64,000 nucleotides of DNA from contig JADWQD010000001.1 in assembly GCA_016110215.1 (NCBI GenBank), forward strand, positions 868,001 through 932,000, read 5' to 3'. The DNA is from Capronia americana. Its lineage: Eukaryota > Ascomycota > Eurotiomycetes > Chaetothyriales > Herpotrichiellaceae. Below the pieces are notes generated by a model that saw nothing but the letters and a program-made list of their open reading frames with translations, was not told the origin of the DNA and searched no databases. The translations under genes were made by a program, and so were the position numbers. Below are positions 10,589-21,391 of this stretch, one piece after another; position 1 is the stretch's first letter; each line of letters begins with the position of its first letter.

Positions 10589-11409
10589 TAGTACGAGGTA
10601 CCTGTCGAGGCAGACACGTATGTCGGCATGCAAAATCGTTGAGTGAAGCAAGCCTCCAAGCCTGTCGGAAACTAGTTTTTCCGCCCTTCCATTTATGCTC
10701 GAATGCTGCGCCGTATTCTTGGCGCCCTGCCCCCTGCCAAGGCCGGTTACGGCGCCTCTGGTCCTCCAGCTTCGAATATCGAATATGGAAGATGTTTCGA
10801 ATACGGCTATTCCGCAGTCGATTTAGTCGAGATGATTTCTCCGACTGATTTCGTCCTGGAACGATAATGATCTCGGAGTCTTCGCACACCACACACGGCG
10901 CGCAGGTCATTTCCTAACGCGGCGCGAGTTTTACTCATCCAGCATGCCACTTCATCCGGCCTCCAACCACCCTTTGGATATTCCGCTCCTAGAATTGCCG
11001 AATACGCCGCGAACCCCATGCCTCGTGCCTCGTGTCGTTGTCCCGGGGGTTCAGCTTCCAAGATCTGGGGAACCACTCAATGGTCGGGGTTGGTCATTGC
11101 GCTACTGGATACACTGGGGTGACCCGTGTGTACTATGTAATTGGGAGATGCGTGAAAGACATAAAATATCGCTTGCGTCCCATCTGGATATGGCACCTCA
11201 TGTTCAATGGTGGAACGAGTTTCTGAGCCTTCCAGACGCACTGGGAAAATTCCTGGCTCTTCATCGAGCAGTGCTTGCAAACTTTAGTCTCTAACTCTTC
11301 ATCAAGCAGTGGACAAGTTTCTAACTCTTCCCGATTCAGTACTACAATTACATATCCCTCAGAGCCGGACATTTCCCACAACCCGCGGTTCTTCACATAC
11401 TAAAACGCC
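10589..11409. other. Intergenic region upstream of the PRISE reductase
   Basis: An 821-nt spacer between two same-strand genes. Its distal half is AT-richer and carries short palindromic TTCGAAT/ATTCGAA-like runs near 10770-10805. A tandem duplication close to the next start codon is listed separately. No gene is supported here. Confidence 0.4.
11257..11330. repeat. Imperfect tandem repeat in a proximal promoter
   Basis: A unit starting CTCTTCATCrAGCAGTG occurs at 11257-11294 and again at 11295-11324, followed by the start of a third copy (CTCTTC). Each unit ends in CTAA. The repeat lies 80-150 nt before the PRISE start codon and could be a duplicated regulatory element. Confidence 0.6.
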
Positions 11410-12549
11410 ATGGCTCGTGTCGCGTTCGTAACCGGTGGGAACGGCATCACAGGGTCAGCCATTCTCGAGTACCTGGTATCGCGGACTGACCCATCCGAGT
11501 GGAGCCGATTCATCGTCACCTCCCGCTCCCCTTTCAAGACCACTGTGCAGGACGACCGGATCACCTTTCTGGCCCTGGACTTTAGCGAGGACCCAAAGAC
11601 ATTGGCTCGCCAGATGCAGAGCGTCTGCAAGGACGTTACACACGCATACTTCTCGTCCTACGTCCATAAAGACGATTTCCCGGCGCTGAACACTGCCAAC
11701 CAGGCCCTGTTTGAGAATTTCCTCGCTGCCTTGCTGGATGTGGCGTCCGATCTCCAAAACGTCACCCTCCAGACGGGCGGAAAGTACTACAACGTCCATA
11801 TTGGGCCTGTCCCCTCCCCGGCTCGCGAGGAGGAACCACGCCGCGACAGCTCCATCGGCAACTTCTACTACCAACAAGAGGACTACCTGGCCGAGCGTCA
11901 ACGGGGGCAGAAGTGGACGTGGAACGTTATCCGCCCCGAGGCAATCGTGGGACACACATCCAAGCCCAATGGCATGAACTCTGCCCTCACTTATGCACTG
12001 TACTTCCTGGTGTGCAAGGAACTCGGGCACGAAGCCAAGATGCCCACGAACCAGAATTATTGGGAAGGCTACGACGATGTGTCCGACTCGCAACTCATCG
12101 CCGACATGACCATCTGGGCGTCAACGATACCGCACGCGAAGAACCAGGCCTTCAACGTGACAAACGGGGACTACTTCACTTGGCGATACATGTGGCCCCG
12201 TCTGGCGAGTTACCTAGGCGCCCAGGCCACTTCTGACCAAGTCTTCACGGCACCGCGCCCCAAGGAGGGCGAGCTGTGCTTGGACCTTAGTCTGGCAGAC
12301 TGGGCGGCTGATAAGCGCGAGATCTGGGATCGGATCTGTGACAAAAAGGGCGTGCCCCAGGCGAAGGCGACCTGGGATGCAGGCACATGGCACTTTCAGG
12401 ACTGGGTGTTCCAGAGGAGCTGGAGCGCGACCCTCAGCATCAACAAGGCTCGGAAGTTTGGGTGGATGGGACACCTGGACTCGTTTGACTCCATCACACG
12501 CACTTTTGACAAGTTTGTCGAGTTGGGCCAGATTCCTGACTTCAGGTGA
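11410..12549 (+). CDS. PRISE-like NADPH enone reductase (atypical SDR)
   Basis: Predicted progesterone 5-beta-reductase/iridoid-synthase-like enzyme of 379 residues from one exon. Members of the family reduce the C=C bond of enones or cyclise dialdehydes with NADPH. The nucleotide loop is TGGNGITG at residues 8-15, followed by the NADPH-phosphate motif TSRSP. The substrate-pocket stretch GKYYNVHIGP matches the family KxYxGP region. NFYYQQEDYL carries the characteristic catalytic tyrosine. The length matches the family. Its neighbours are ring-hydroxylating enzymes, so reduction of a cyclic enone intermediate is a reasonable inference. Related fungal proteins are annotated only as NAD-dependent epimerases, so no specific reaction can be assigned. 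Confidence 0.85.
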   Translation: MARVAFVTGGNGITGSAILEYLVSRTDPSEWSRFIVTSRSPFKTTVQDDRITFLALDFSEDPKTLARQMQSVCKDVTHAYFSSYVHKDDFPALNTANQALFENFLAALLDVASDLQNVTLQTGGKYYNVHIGPVPSPAREEEPRRDSSIGNFYYQQEDYLAERQRGQKWTWNVIRPEAIVGHTSKPNGMNSALTYALYFLVCKELGHEAKMPTNQNYWEGYDDVSDSQLIADMTIWASTIPHAKNQAFNVTNGDYFTWRYMWPRLASYLGAQATSDQVFTAPRPKEGELCLDLSLADWAADKREIWDRICDKKGVPQAKATWDAGTWHFQDWVFQRSWSATLSINKARKFGWMGHLDSFDSITRTFDKFVELGQIPDFR

Positions 12550-13334
12550 ACGGCAAACTGGCGGGATAGGGCTAGATTTTACGACCCAGGCGTGTCGGAA
12601 CTGAGGAGATCCAAGCCCAATAAATCTTCCACGTCGGCTTCGTCTGCGCCTGGAATACGTCAGGGAGACATGATCAACGGCTTGGCCAGCGGAATGTGTG
12701 ATGAGGAGCTGAGAATGTAGCTCTGCTCTGAGCGAACTCGTATAACCACTGCTTTCCAATTTCAGATGATCAAAACTCTGGCTAGTACAACGGAGTATGT
12801 TGGCGACTCTCACGCCCATTATTTACGCGGCACTCCAGTCGGCGCAGGAAGGCATCTCGTGCTCCGGCAATTGATCCTGTGGCGAATGATGTCTTCTGCT
12901 TGAACCGGCCTCTTAATATCTTGACATTCACTCCTCTCACATACGCCAGCTTATCTAATTGATCCGCCGGCGTGGCTCCTGAAGTGCCCTCGGCCAGGGA
13001 AATGGGCGATCATTGGCTCTCATTTCAAAGCTCACTTGCCTTGCGCGTTCCTCGCGGTCTTATAACCGGGGGCGTCGAGCTTGAGCGAACCGTACTTACT
13101 CCAACTCTCCTGAGACCCTTTCGCAGGCGATAAACTCCTTCATGGACAACCATTCCGTTTATTCAAAAAGACGAAAGAAGGATTTGGACATGAATTGAAC
13201 TGCAGCGACTGAAAGCTCACCGCATGCAAGAGGGTGTCAAGTTCATGTCATACTTTTTTGCTTTCCATATCCAGGTCGCGCTAAATAGCTATCAAAGTCT
13301 TCCTCGCTTCCCATTCTGGCCTCGTGTCTTGATG
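12550..13334. other. Convergent intergenic region
   Basis: The region lies between the 3' ends of the PRISE and MFS genes. An antisense ORF overlapping the PRISE 3' end runs into it but has no protein character. I see no gene or clear repeat. Confidence 0.4.
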
Positions 13335-15199
13335 CTAATATACGTACCGGAATTGGGGGTTCTGCCAAACATCGAGTCAGTGCCGAAACTCACCATGTCC
13401 ATTTGGGATCATCATACCTTTTTGTCGGTAACATCGTCCTCATAGGCATGGTCATATGCCTCGGTGACACCCGCTTTATCACGACGCTTATTGTCCCAGA
13501 CGCAAGTGAATCGATACACCAGAGACAATACTGCAGATGCCGCTGCAGTCCCAACGACGACCTGGAAGCCCGGTCCATACCGAGGGGCGTCTTTATCCTT
13601 GTAGATTAGAGGTCCGGTGAATTGGCCTAGAGACAGTTAGCCCCAATTATGGAAGGTCGTTGCGCTAACATGGAAAGCACATGAAAGACATTGATGGACG
13701 GAGTTACCAAGGCAGTATCCCAAGTAGATCCCAGACGAACTGATGACTCGCTTGGTATAGCCAGCGGAATTGGCAATGGAGAGGCCCATCAAAAGACCCC
13801 ATCCACAGGTGAAACCCGGCAGGATATAGCAAGCAAAGAGGAGGCCGCCGAGGTTAGTAATGGGCAACTTCCACAAAAGGCTCGCTGCGGTGATGGTGAA
13901 CAACTGAGCGACAAAAATGATATAGCACCTCACATTCTTCACCTTGTAGGCGAAGAGAGTCGTGGCAAGGATGCACAAGCCGATAAAGATCCCTCCCGGT
14001 GCAAGGTAGAGGAGAGTCTTGAACGCGCCGACTTGGAAACCGACAGCCACAATAAGGGGAACAAAGGCATTCACAGGGCCGGCGGCAATCATGCTGAGGT
14101 AGCCCATCGCCATGATGAGCCAAAACTTCTCATCCCTCAACAGCTCGAGAGCATGTGCCTTTTTGAAGTGCAGATTTCGCACACCGGCGTTGTTGATCCG
14201 TAGACGTGCGACAGCAATGTATCTTTCTCGCTCATTCAAACCTTTCGCTCGGATCGGATCGGGGGGCATGAAAAAGAGGATGACGAACGCCCATAAGATG
14301 GTCAGGGCGCCGCCGACAAGGTACATATACTTCCAGGGCTTGAGGGAGCCCTTGATGTGGCCTAACCCCCAATTGATAGGGAACCCAACGAACGAGATGA
14401 ATGCCGACGCCGAATACCAGACCCTGAACGTAGCCTTAGGTGAGGGTTTAGGTAAGGAAGGAAGTGTGGCGGGACTGACCCCATCATGAGCGCTTGTTCA
14501 TCCTTTTTGTAGAACTGGCCGACAATCAGCATGAAAATCGGGCTGATGCCGGCCTCCAGGGCGCCCAGGAAGAATCGCTGGGCGTACAGTCCTTGGAAAT
14601 TGGTGCATGCTGGTGTGAGGATGAAGCAGATGCCCCAGATCAAGACCAGCCCTCCGGCAACGCGCTCGACAGGGTATCTCTGTGCCAGTTGAGAAGCCGG
14701 GTAGGCACCGGCGATGAAACCGAGGAAGAAGATGGCGGCGGAGAAGGAGTAGCGGTTTCCTGTCAGCTGGAGGTCCTCGCGGAGTCCGAAGATGGCCTGC
14801 CCCATGCAGTGTCACGCCAAGTGAGCCCGAAAATTCGGATTCGGATTCGGATATGTATGTGTGCTGTGAAGGACTCACCGCCAAAGATATCATCCCTATC
14901 ACTGCGTTAACACTGAGAGGGACCACACATCAACTTGAACAACTATCATTCGCACCTTTGTCATAGTACTGTAGTGCATATGTTATGGTGAGAATGGGCA
15001 ACAGACGCATATCCAGCTTCCTTCGCAGTTTCTTTTCCTCCACAGAATCCCAAGTTGGCGGCCCGGAATAAGCGACAATGACTTTCATTGCTTCATCATT
15101 GCGGACGGTATCGACTTCAGATTTGTCCGGCTCTGGAGTATCGAGGGTCGACAACACGTGTTCCTCGTGAATTTCCTGGGTTTTGTCCACGTTCGCCAT
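13335..15199 (-). CDS. MFS permease, allantoate/anion-cation symporter (Dal5/Tna1-like) family
   Basis: A plasma-membrane permease of 511 residues with about 12 membrane spans, likely importing a carboxylated small molecule. Six exons were resolved: 15199-14956, 14901-14879, 14796-14480, 14423-13708, 13626-13418 and 13361-13335, with GT-AG borders throughout. They join YYDK, VIGMISLA, AIFGLREDLQLTG, the 716-nt core exon (WYSASAFISFVGFPINWG...), QFTGPLIYKDKDAP and the final NPQFRYVY. These blocks match the fungal ACS family closely. Exon 2 is only 23 nt, and its junction gives DKV where relatives have DKAV, so that splice site is the weakest part. It is divergent from the SCP-x thiolase at 15918, suggesting that the imported compound feeds beta-oxidation. 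Confidence 0.87.
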
Positions 15200-15917
15200 G
15201 ATGTGGGTGAGCACTTGCACTTTGCGTGTGCCTTCAGTACATAACATTCAGGTGAAGGAGCGGAATCGAGGCTGATTAGTGAGCGATCGCCATTGTGTTC
15301 ATTTTCGAGCAATCTTTTGAAAGGCTCAGCGGCTTTGTGGACGGCTATACAAACGACCTCGGGGCAAGCTTCTCCGCTACCCCAGACCCCGGATTTAACT
15401 ACAGAAGCTAAGCCAGATCAAGTATAACCGCTAGCCTGCCTACTTGGGCTTAGGATGGCCAGTTGTCCTCTTTCACATGTCTGCAGTCAATCCACACTAT
15501 TGCCAATTAGCAGACCAACAGAGGTTAGGTTAGCTCAACACCTATCTATCGTACAGGCAGAATTTTTAGTACGACTCGATGTGCACCGACGCGGAAATAG
15601 AACTCCGGTTGGAAGGAGAGCCTCGGCTCGCGCGGCAATGCAAACGCAAACAATGCTCCCAGCGGGAAAGCGTGGCATTGATTGAAACGAGGTATGCTAG
15701 AAGCCGATGACCGCCGAGGGAGCCAGTTCATTCATGCCGATACAAACCTGGCGCATCTGGCAGTTACCGTCCCCTCGAGTTGAGATGCTCTCATATTCAG
15801 GAATCATTCAAAATCTCCCGTCGCTCTTCAAGCAGTGAAAGACTTCCTCGTCTCAGCATTCTCCAGGTTTCTTCTCAGTCCAGCCTCAGAAAAATCTAGA
15901 GCTTGGATACTGCCACA
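15200..15917. promoter_or_regulatory. Divergent promoter region, MFS permease / SCP-x thiolase
   Basis: These 718 bases separate two divergent starts. The 12-mer ACCCCGGATTTA at 15386-15397 recurs just upstream of the MFS permease at the right edge (63442-63453). CGG-containing sites of this type are what Zn2Cys6 regulators bind, but one 12-mer match in 64 kb can arise by chance. Confidence 0.4.
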
Positions 15918-17513
15918 ATGCCTAAACAGCCGGGTCCCGTGTACGTCCTCGGCGTCGGGATGACCAAGTTCATCAAACCTAGGGGAAAGGTCGATTGTAA
16001 GTTCTAATTATCGTTAGCCTAGCTAGATGACTGCTAACTGTGGAAAGACACGGAAGGTGAGTAACATCCCCTACAGCTAGCACTAATGACCTGACGGGGC
16101 CACCAACTCACCCGTGTATTCTGGGGACACGTCGATCAATGCTAACAATTACATATCCAGTTGGCTTCGAGGCCGGTATCAAGGCAATGCTGGATGCACA
16201 AATATCGTACGATGAAGTTGATCAAGGCATCGGATGCTACGTCTACGGCGACTCCACCTGCGCTCAGCGAGTCTTCTACCAATTCGGCATGACTCAAATA
16301 CCGATCTACAACGTCAACAGCAATTGCTCCACTGGGAGCAGCGGCTTGAACATGGCCAGACAAACCGTCGCGTACGGTGCAGCTGATTGTGTCCTTGTCG
16401 TTGGCTTCGAAAAGATGTTCCCTGGCAGCCTGAAGGGATTTTTCGACGACCGCGAATCCCCCATGGGGACCACTGCCAGAATCCTACACGAGACAAAAGG
16501 CATTACCAATTCGCCCATGGCCGCGCAAATCTTCGGTAATGCCGCTCAAGAATACATCGACAAGTACGGTGCGGATGAGAAGGACTTTGCTGAAATTGCT
16601 CGTGTCAACCATGAACACAGCAAGCGGAACCCCTACGCACAATTCCAGGAAGAGTATACGCTGGATGAAATCCTCAAGGCACCCATGATCCACAAACCAT
16701 TGACAAAGCTCCAGTGCTGCCCGACTTCAGACGGTGGTGCAGCTGTTGTTCTCGTTTCCCAAGACTTCTTGGATAAGAGACCACATCTCAAGGCTCAGGC
16801 GGTTCAGATCATCGGCCAGCAGCTCGGCACAGACTCGCCGGATCTATTCAGTACCTCTGCGATTGACCTTTGTGGATACCATATGACCGAGTACGCGGCG
16901 AAGGAGGCTTTCAGGCAAGCCGGAATCGGCCCGGAAGACGTGAGCGTGGTTGAGTTGCACGACTGCTTCAGTTCCAACGAGATGATCCTGCTCAACTCGC
17001 TAGGGTTGGCACCCAAGGGAAAGGCCCATGAGCTTGTTCGTGCTGGCGGCATCACGTACGGTGGCAAATATGTGGTTAATCCATCTGGGGGTTTGATATC
17101 GAAGGGCCACCCGCTTGGTACATGTCCCTACCTCCTCATCACACCTACCGTGAGGACATGCTAACAAAAGAATTACAGGAGCAACTGGCCTTGCTCAATG
17201 CGCTGAACTGGTCTGGCACCTCCGAGGCTGGGCCAACAACCGCCTTGTCAAGGACAAGGAGACCCGGTACGCCCTCCAACAAAACCTCGGACTTGGCGGT
17301 GCATCTATCGTCACCATCTACAAGCGTGCCGACGGTAAAGCGGCCCAACCTGTCTCGGACGCCGAAGTCGCCAAAATCACCGGCCTTGGATACAACCCGG
17401 CCACCCAGGCGAAGGGCTTCACCAAAGAACAGGCTCAACGCACAGTCTCTCAGAAGAAGTTCTCCAAGTTCGCCCTGCAGGATGTGGGAGAGAAGGTCCA
17501 GGCGAGGTTTTAG
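15918..17513 (+). CDS. SCP-x type 3-ketoacyl-CoA thiolase
   Basis: Predicted thiolase of 459 residues that cleaves branched or bulky 3-oxoacyl-CoAs, the last step of beta-oxidation. Exons are 15918-15996, a 9-nt microexon 16048-16056, 16161-17117 and 17179-17513. They join KPRGKVD, YTE, VGFEAGIKAML and GHPLG-ATGLAQC. The acylated cysteine is in VNSNCSTGSSG. VVELHDCFSSNE and GHPLGATGLAQ are the other thiolase blocks, and the spacing is that of SCP-x/lipid-transfer-associated thiolases rather than Fox3/ACAA. The sterol carrier domain is absent. The C-terminus is ARF, a weak PTS1-like tripeptide; no N-terminal PTS2 is seen. It shares an intergenic region with an MFS permease and neighbours the acyl-CoA synthetase and MFE-2 genes. 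It could act on steroid, terpenoid or branched acyl-CoAs. Confidence 0.9.
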
Positions 17514-18337
17514 GTCGGATATGCACGAGCAGAGCTGTTTCTGAGACTTGGAAATCAGTGACATTACTTATGCTACATCATTAAGACTTGCATAATTTTC
17601 ATCACTTACTACGTACTTGGTGCTCGAGATCAAATTCTACAGACCTGTCATGCTTGAATGCTTCGGCTTTACTTTGAAACGGGGCTGATGCGTTGATTCA
17701 TTTGTTTGTTGATGCTGTCTAGAATCAAGAGATATGAGCCAGAGCTAAGATACGTGAGGTGCTAGTCGCGCCCTCAGTCGTCCATCCGTTCTTTCCGTGT
17801 CATGTTACTCTGTCTCCTCATAATACTATTCAGTCTAATAATACCCATTGCCTAGGCATGTACCGGGCCATAGAAGGCGAGACTCGCATAGCTGGCTGGA
17901 TGCAAATTAGGAAATACCGCCGGTGCTGCTTCTATCGGCACACGCAGCAGCTCGCGTGCGACGGATTTTTCCTAGTGTACGCGTATCTGCAGATATTTGG
18001 GCCAGAGCCAGACCGGGCCAAGTTTCTGATCTCCTCCTAGCATCGCAGCTGGGACCCTATACTCGTTTGGTTCGGCCTTTTAGAGAAGCCGAGGTGCATA
18101 GCCGGCGGTCCTTTCGTTCACAATTGACTAGGCACTCGCCATCTCGGAAGCGGAGACACAAAACTCCCAGGCATGTTGATCCGGGGTTTGCGGGGGAGGG
18201 GTCCGCCAATTGGTTAAACTAGAACCAGTCTAGCGAGATACCTACCTAGAGTATTATCCCCCTCCAGTTTTGTTACTGCTGCTCCTTATGTTTACCCTGT
18301 ACAACAGACAACCAGAGTCGAGGAAGAACTCCATCGT
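17514..18337. other. Intergenic region upstream of a Zn2Cys6 regulator
   Basis: An 824-nt spacer between two same-strand genes. A G-rich stretch near 18178-18212 contains TGATCCGGGGTTTG, whose reverse complement shares AACCCCGGAT with the two ACCCCGGATTTA sites at 15386 and 63442. No coding region is supported. Confidence 0.4.
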
Positions 18338-20798
18338 ATGCACGAAATGGCTGCTCGGTTTGCTCAAGACTTTCTAACGAAACGAGCCGGACGAGCATGC
18401 TTAAGCTGCCGGTCAAGGAAGATCCGCTGCAACGTCGAAGATAGTGGTCCGCCGTGCAGCAATTGCCTCACGGATGACATTGACTGCGTGACCGCCAAAT
18501 CCAAACGCGGCAAGAAACCTTATCGACGACTCAAGAACAACCCAAGGCGTTCTGGGACAAAGGACGGTAGTACGGCTGAGGACATATTAGCACCTGTCAA
18601 GTCCAACGCCAACGGTCAAAGGCCAACTGTACCATTGAGTAAAGTCTCTCCTACACATACGGCAGGGTGGCTCGATGACAGCGTGGAGCTAGACGTGCTC
18701 TCTCAGTGCCATGTCGAAGGTATGTATGCAATCATCATCACGCCTCTTTGTACGTTTCCCGACCGTGGCTGACGATTTTCCCTGCAACGGCAGCTCCAAA
18801 ACGTCCTGCTGCCCAACTGGACCAACGCTTCCTGCACCAGGAACTCACCTACGCGTCTCTCTTTGACGCAGATACCGCTGTCCATCCTTGGCCGACGACT
18901 GCTGCTTTGACTCCCCGCAGCTTGAGCACAGCTCCGCGGGCTTCTCCCTCCGCAGAGTCCTTCAAAACGAATCATGATGGCCTTCCGGATTTCATTAGAC
19001 CACTATCTCCCAGCCTCAGTCAAGACGATATCAACTATCTCCGCATTAAAGGCGCCTTGGACGTACCGGCTCCCAACTTTCTGAAAGCTCTCCTCGCAGC
19101 CTACGTCCAATTCGTCCATCCAATGATGCCCACGCTTGACCTGTCGTGCTGTCGTAGGATCCTAGCCGGCGACACCGCAAGCATCAGCATCCTACCACTG
19201 CAAGCCATTGCCTTCGCTTCTGTTCCTTTTGTAGATTTGAGTGACATACGGACGGCGGGGTTCACCTCACGACGAGCTTGTCGAAAGGCTTTCTATGATA
19301 AGACTCGAGTAAGTGCTGCTATCCTTCAAAGGTTATTTATTGCACAAGATTTTCTGAAAAATCATTACAGCTACTCTATGATCACGATGTTGATAGCGAC
19401 AAGCTTGCCATCATCCAGGCCGTCCTCTTAATGGCATATTGGAGTGAGAAACCAGGTGATAACAGGGGTGCCTGGTACTGGATGGGCATTGCCATTACTC
19501 TTGCGCAAACCCTGGGTATGCACAGGAAGGCCGAATACAAGGTCCAGTCGCCGGAAGCCAGTCTGCGGAAACGAGTATGGTGGTCTTGCTACATCCGAGA
19601 TCGAATGTTGGGGATTGCGCTGGGGCGACCACTTCGGATCCGAGACGCCGAGTTCGACACGCCGCCACTGACACTGGAAGATTTCGACATGCTCAATCCA
19701 ACAGAAGGGCCAGCAGACACGATCTTCCCGAGCGTAGATGACCAAATCGCCCTGGCACAGATGTGTATCCACGCCGCAGAACTATGCAAGATGAGCCGCA
19801 AAGTGCTTGAATTGCATTTCTCCGTCCTTCCAAACGAGCACAACACTTCGACAGCCATCGGGGACAACGGATCAACAGCAACCATGCTATTTTTAAAAAG
19901 CAGTCCGAGTCCGTCCGAGAAACAGCTGGCCCAGATTTACGATGACGAACTTCAGGCCTTTTACAACCGTCTTCCCTCGTCCTGTGTTTGCCAAATTCCG
20001 GCCGGTGCCGGTCAGGCGGGAGCCTCCTCCAGTCCCGGCGTGATCGCCAATGCAGCGTACTTGCACATTGCCTTCTGGTCGGTGGTGTCGGCGCTTCACC
20101 GGCCACAGCTTCGAAACAGGGACAAAGCCATCTCCATCAAACGAGTCGAAGAAGCAGCCATTGAAGTCTCACGAGTCGACCGAGAGATGCACCAAGCAGG
20201 CTTGGATCGATACCTCCCCGCCACGGCGGGCGTCCCGTTCCAGTTCACTGCTTTCATCACGCATACAAAGCGGCTCGAATACAAGACGAAGATGGACGAC
20301 GTGACCGAGGTTCTCGAATCCCTCTTTTTCTGCATCAAGGTGCTCGAAACGTCTCGCGAGGCCTTTCCAGGCGGTGACGCGGGGGGCGATTTCCTGACAT
20401 TCATTGCCTCCAAGGCGAACGTCACTCTACTCTTCAACCAAGAGTCGAAGCTTTGGGGGGTCGAATATCGCGGTGTCCACGTCTGCCCGAAGAGTCGTCA
20501 GCAGCTCAGCCTAGAGACAAGTAATAATACCCTCTCCGGCAGCGGATTTGGGTTGCCTCGTCAGAGCCCCGTCATCATGAGCGAACAGAAGACACCGCCC
20601 AAGACTGTGAACAATAATGCAGAGAGCCCCGATCGCGATCGCGATCCCGATCCCCAAGTCCTCTTGTTTGATCACATCGATGCGATTGATTGGAGTGGTC
20701 TTGCCGATTTCTTGCCCGGGTGCAACATGGATTATGACCACGTCTTTGGCACAATGGTCAACTTGGATTGCTACCTGCAGGATGTTGAAATGAGGTGA
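18338..20798 (+). CDS. Zn2Cys6 transcription factor (CTF1/Far-like class)
   Basis: A nuclear regulator of 774 residues. Exons are 18338-18719, 18794-19308 and 19371-20798. The introns restore VE-APKRPAAQ and KTR-LLYDHDVDSDK. The Zn2Cys6 cysteines are C21, C24, C31, C40, C43 and C50, and a basic KSKRGKKPYRR linker follows. The fungal transcription factor domain contains LKALLAAYVQFVHPMMPTLD and LRKRVWWSCYIRDRMLGIALGR (quoted in parts: RKRVWWSCYIRDR). The layout resembles cutinase/fatty-acid regulators (CTF1-beta, FarA/FarB), which fits its place between thiolase and acyl-CoA synthetase. That functional link is inference. A GATCGC repeat near 20633-20650 encodes an Asp-Arg/Asp-Pro run. A second in-frame ATG three codons downstream could also start the protein. 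Confidence 0.88.
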
Positions 20799-20866
20799 AG
20801 ACGTTACTGTGACTTGGGTTATTACCTTCAGCTGCACGGTTGATGTTGATGTTGAGCATGATACAG

Positions 20867-20912
20867 TACATACATACATACATAACGAGCTGCTGCCGCT
20901 GCTGCTGCCGCT
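20867..20912. repeat. TACA microsatellite followed by CTG/CCG trinucleotides
   Basis: Four TACA units at 20867-20882 are followed at about 20890-20912 by a CTGCTGCCG-type run, in a 3' intergenic position. Confidence 0.8.
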
Positions 20913-21130
20913 CTCATTGCGAGCTACGGTAAGTAATTAAATCAGTGATGGACAATCCGAGTATTATTTTACATCCAGCAATGTGGATCTGTAACCGAGT
21001 CACGCACAATATCAAGCTCCCACCCACTATTGTTTGCAGGCGTCGCGTCGCGTCCTTTTGACGACGACATGGCCTTCTCATTTCATACGGAATGTAATGC
21101 AATGTAATTCTACAGTAGCAGGTCAGGTTA

Positions 21131-21278
21131 GGTCAGTTAAAAATAAAGCCTTCCTCGTATCCATCAGGGGCTGAGAGCAGATCTCTTCTCTTGACTGCAT
21201 AGCAACAGCAATGGGTCAGTCAAGTCAAAGCCCTCCTCATCTCCATGAGGCGCTCAGAGCAGATCTCTTGACTATATA
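21131..21278. repeat. Diverged direct duplication, about 65-70 nt per copy
   Basis: Copy 1 (21131-21201) and copy 2 (21213-21278) share GGTCAGTyAA, AAAGCCyTCCTC, TCCATsAGG, AGAGCAGATCTCTT and TTGACT in the same order. The spacing is about 82 nt. It lies between convergent 3' ends. It could be a relic of a mobile element or a simple local duplication. Confidence 0.75.
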
Positions 21279-21391
21279 CGAGTACATATACATAGAAACA
21301 AGGGGCATTGTAGAAGCTCGGATAGGATACTGTTGCCAAGACTTTACAGATTTACGGCGTTATCATTTTATATGCTCTCCTCGTGCCTTGC

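Larger units (their letters stand above)
20799..21391. other. Convergent intergenic region with repeats
   Basis: Lies between the 3' ends of the regulator and the acyl-CoA synthetase. It holds the TACA microsatellite and a diverged direct duplication listed separately. No gene is supported. Confidence 0.45.

Noticed and set aside
11455..12093. 212-codon antisense ORF within the PRISE gene
   Set aside because: It lies wholly opposite a recognisable coding frame and has no family character of its own.
15386..15480. Stretch with GAAGCTAAGC, TACTTGG and GGATGG in the order seen in 5S rRNA
   Set aside because: The spacing is wrong, the flanking arms do not pair as in 5S, and the fungal 5S consensus differs in this part. 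At most a chance resemblance.
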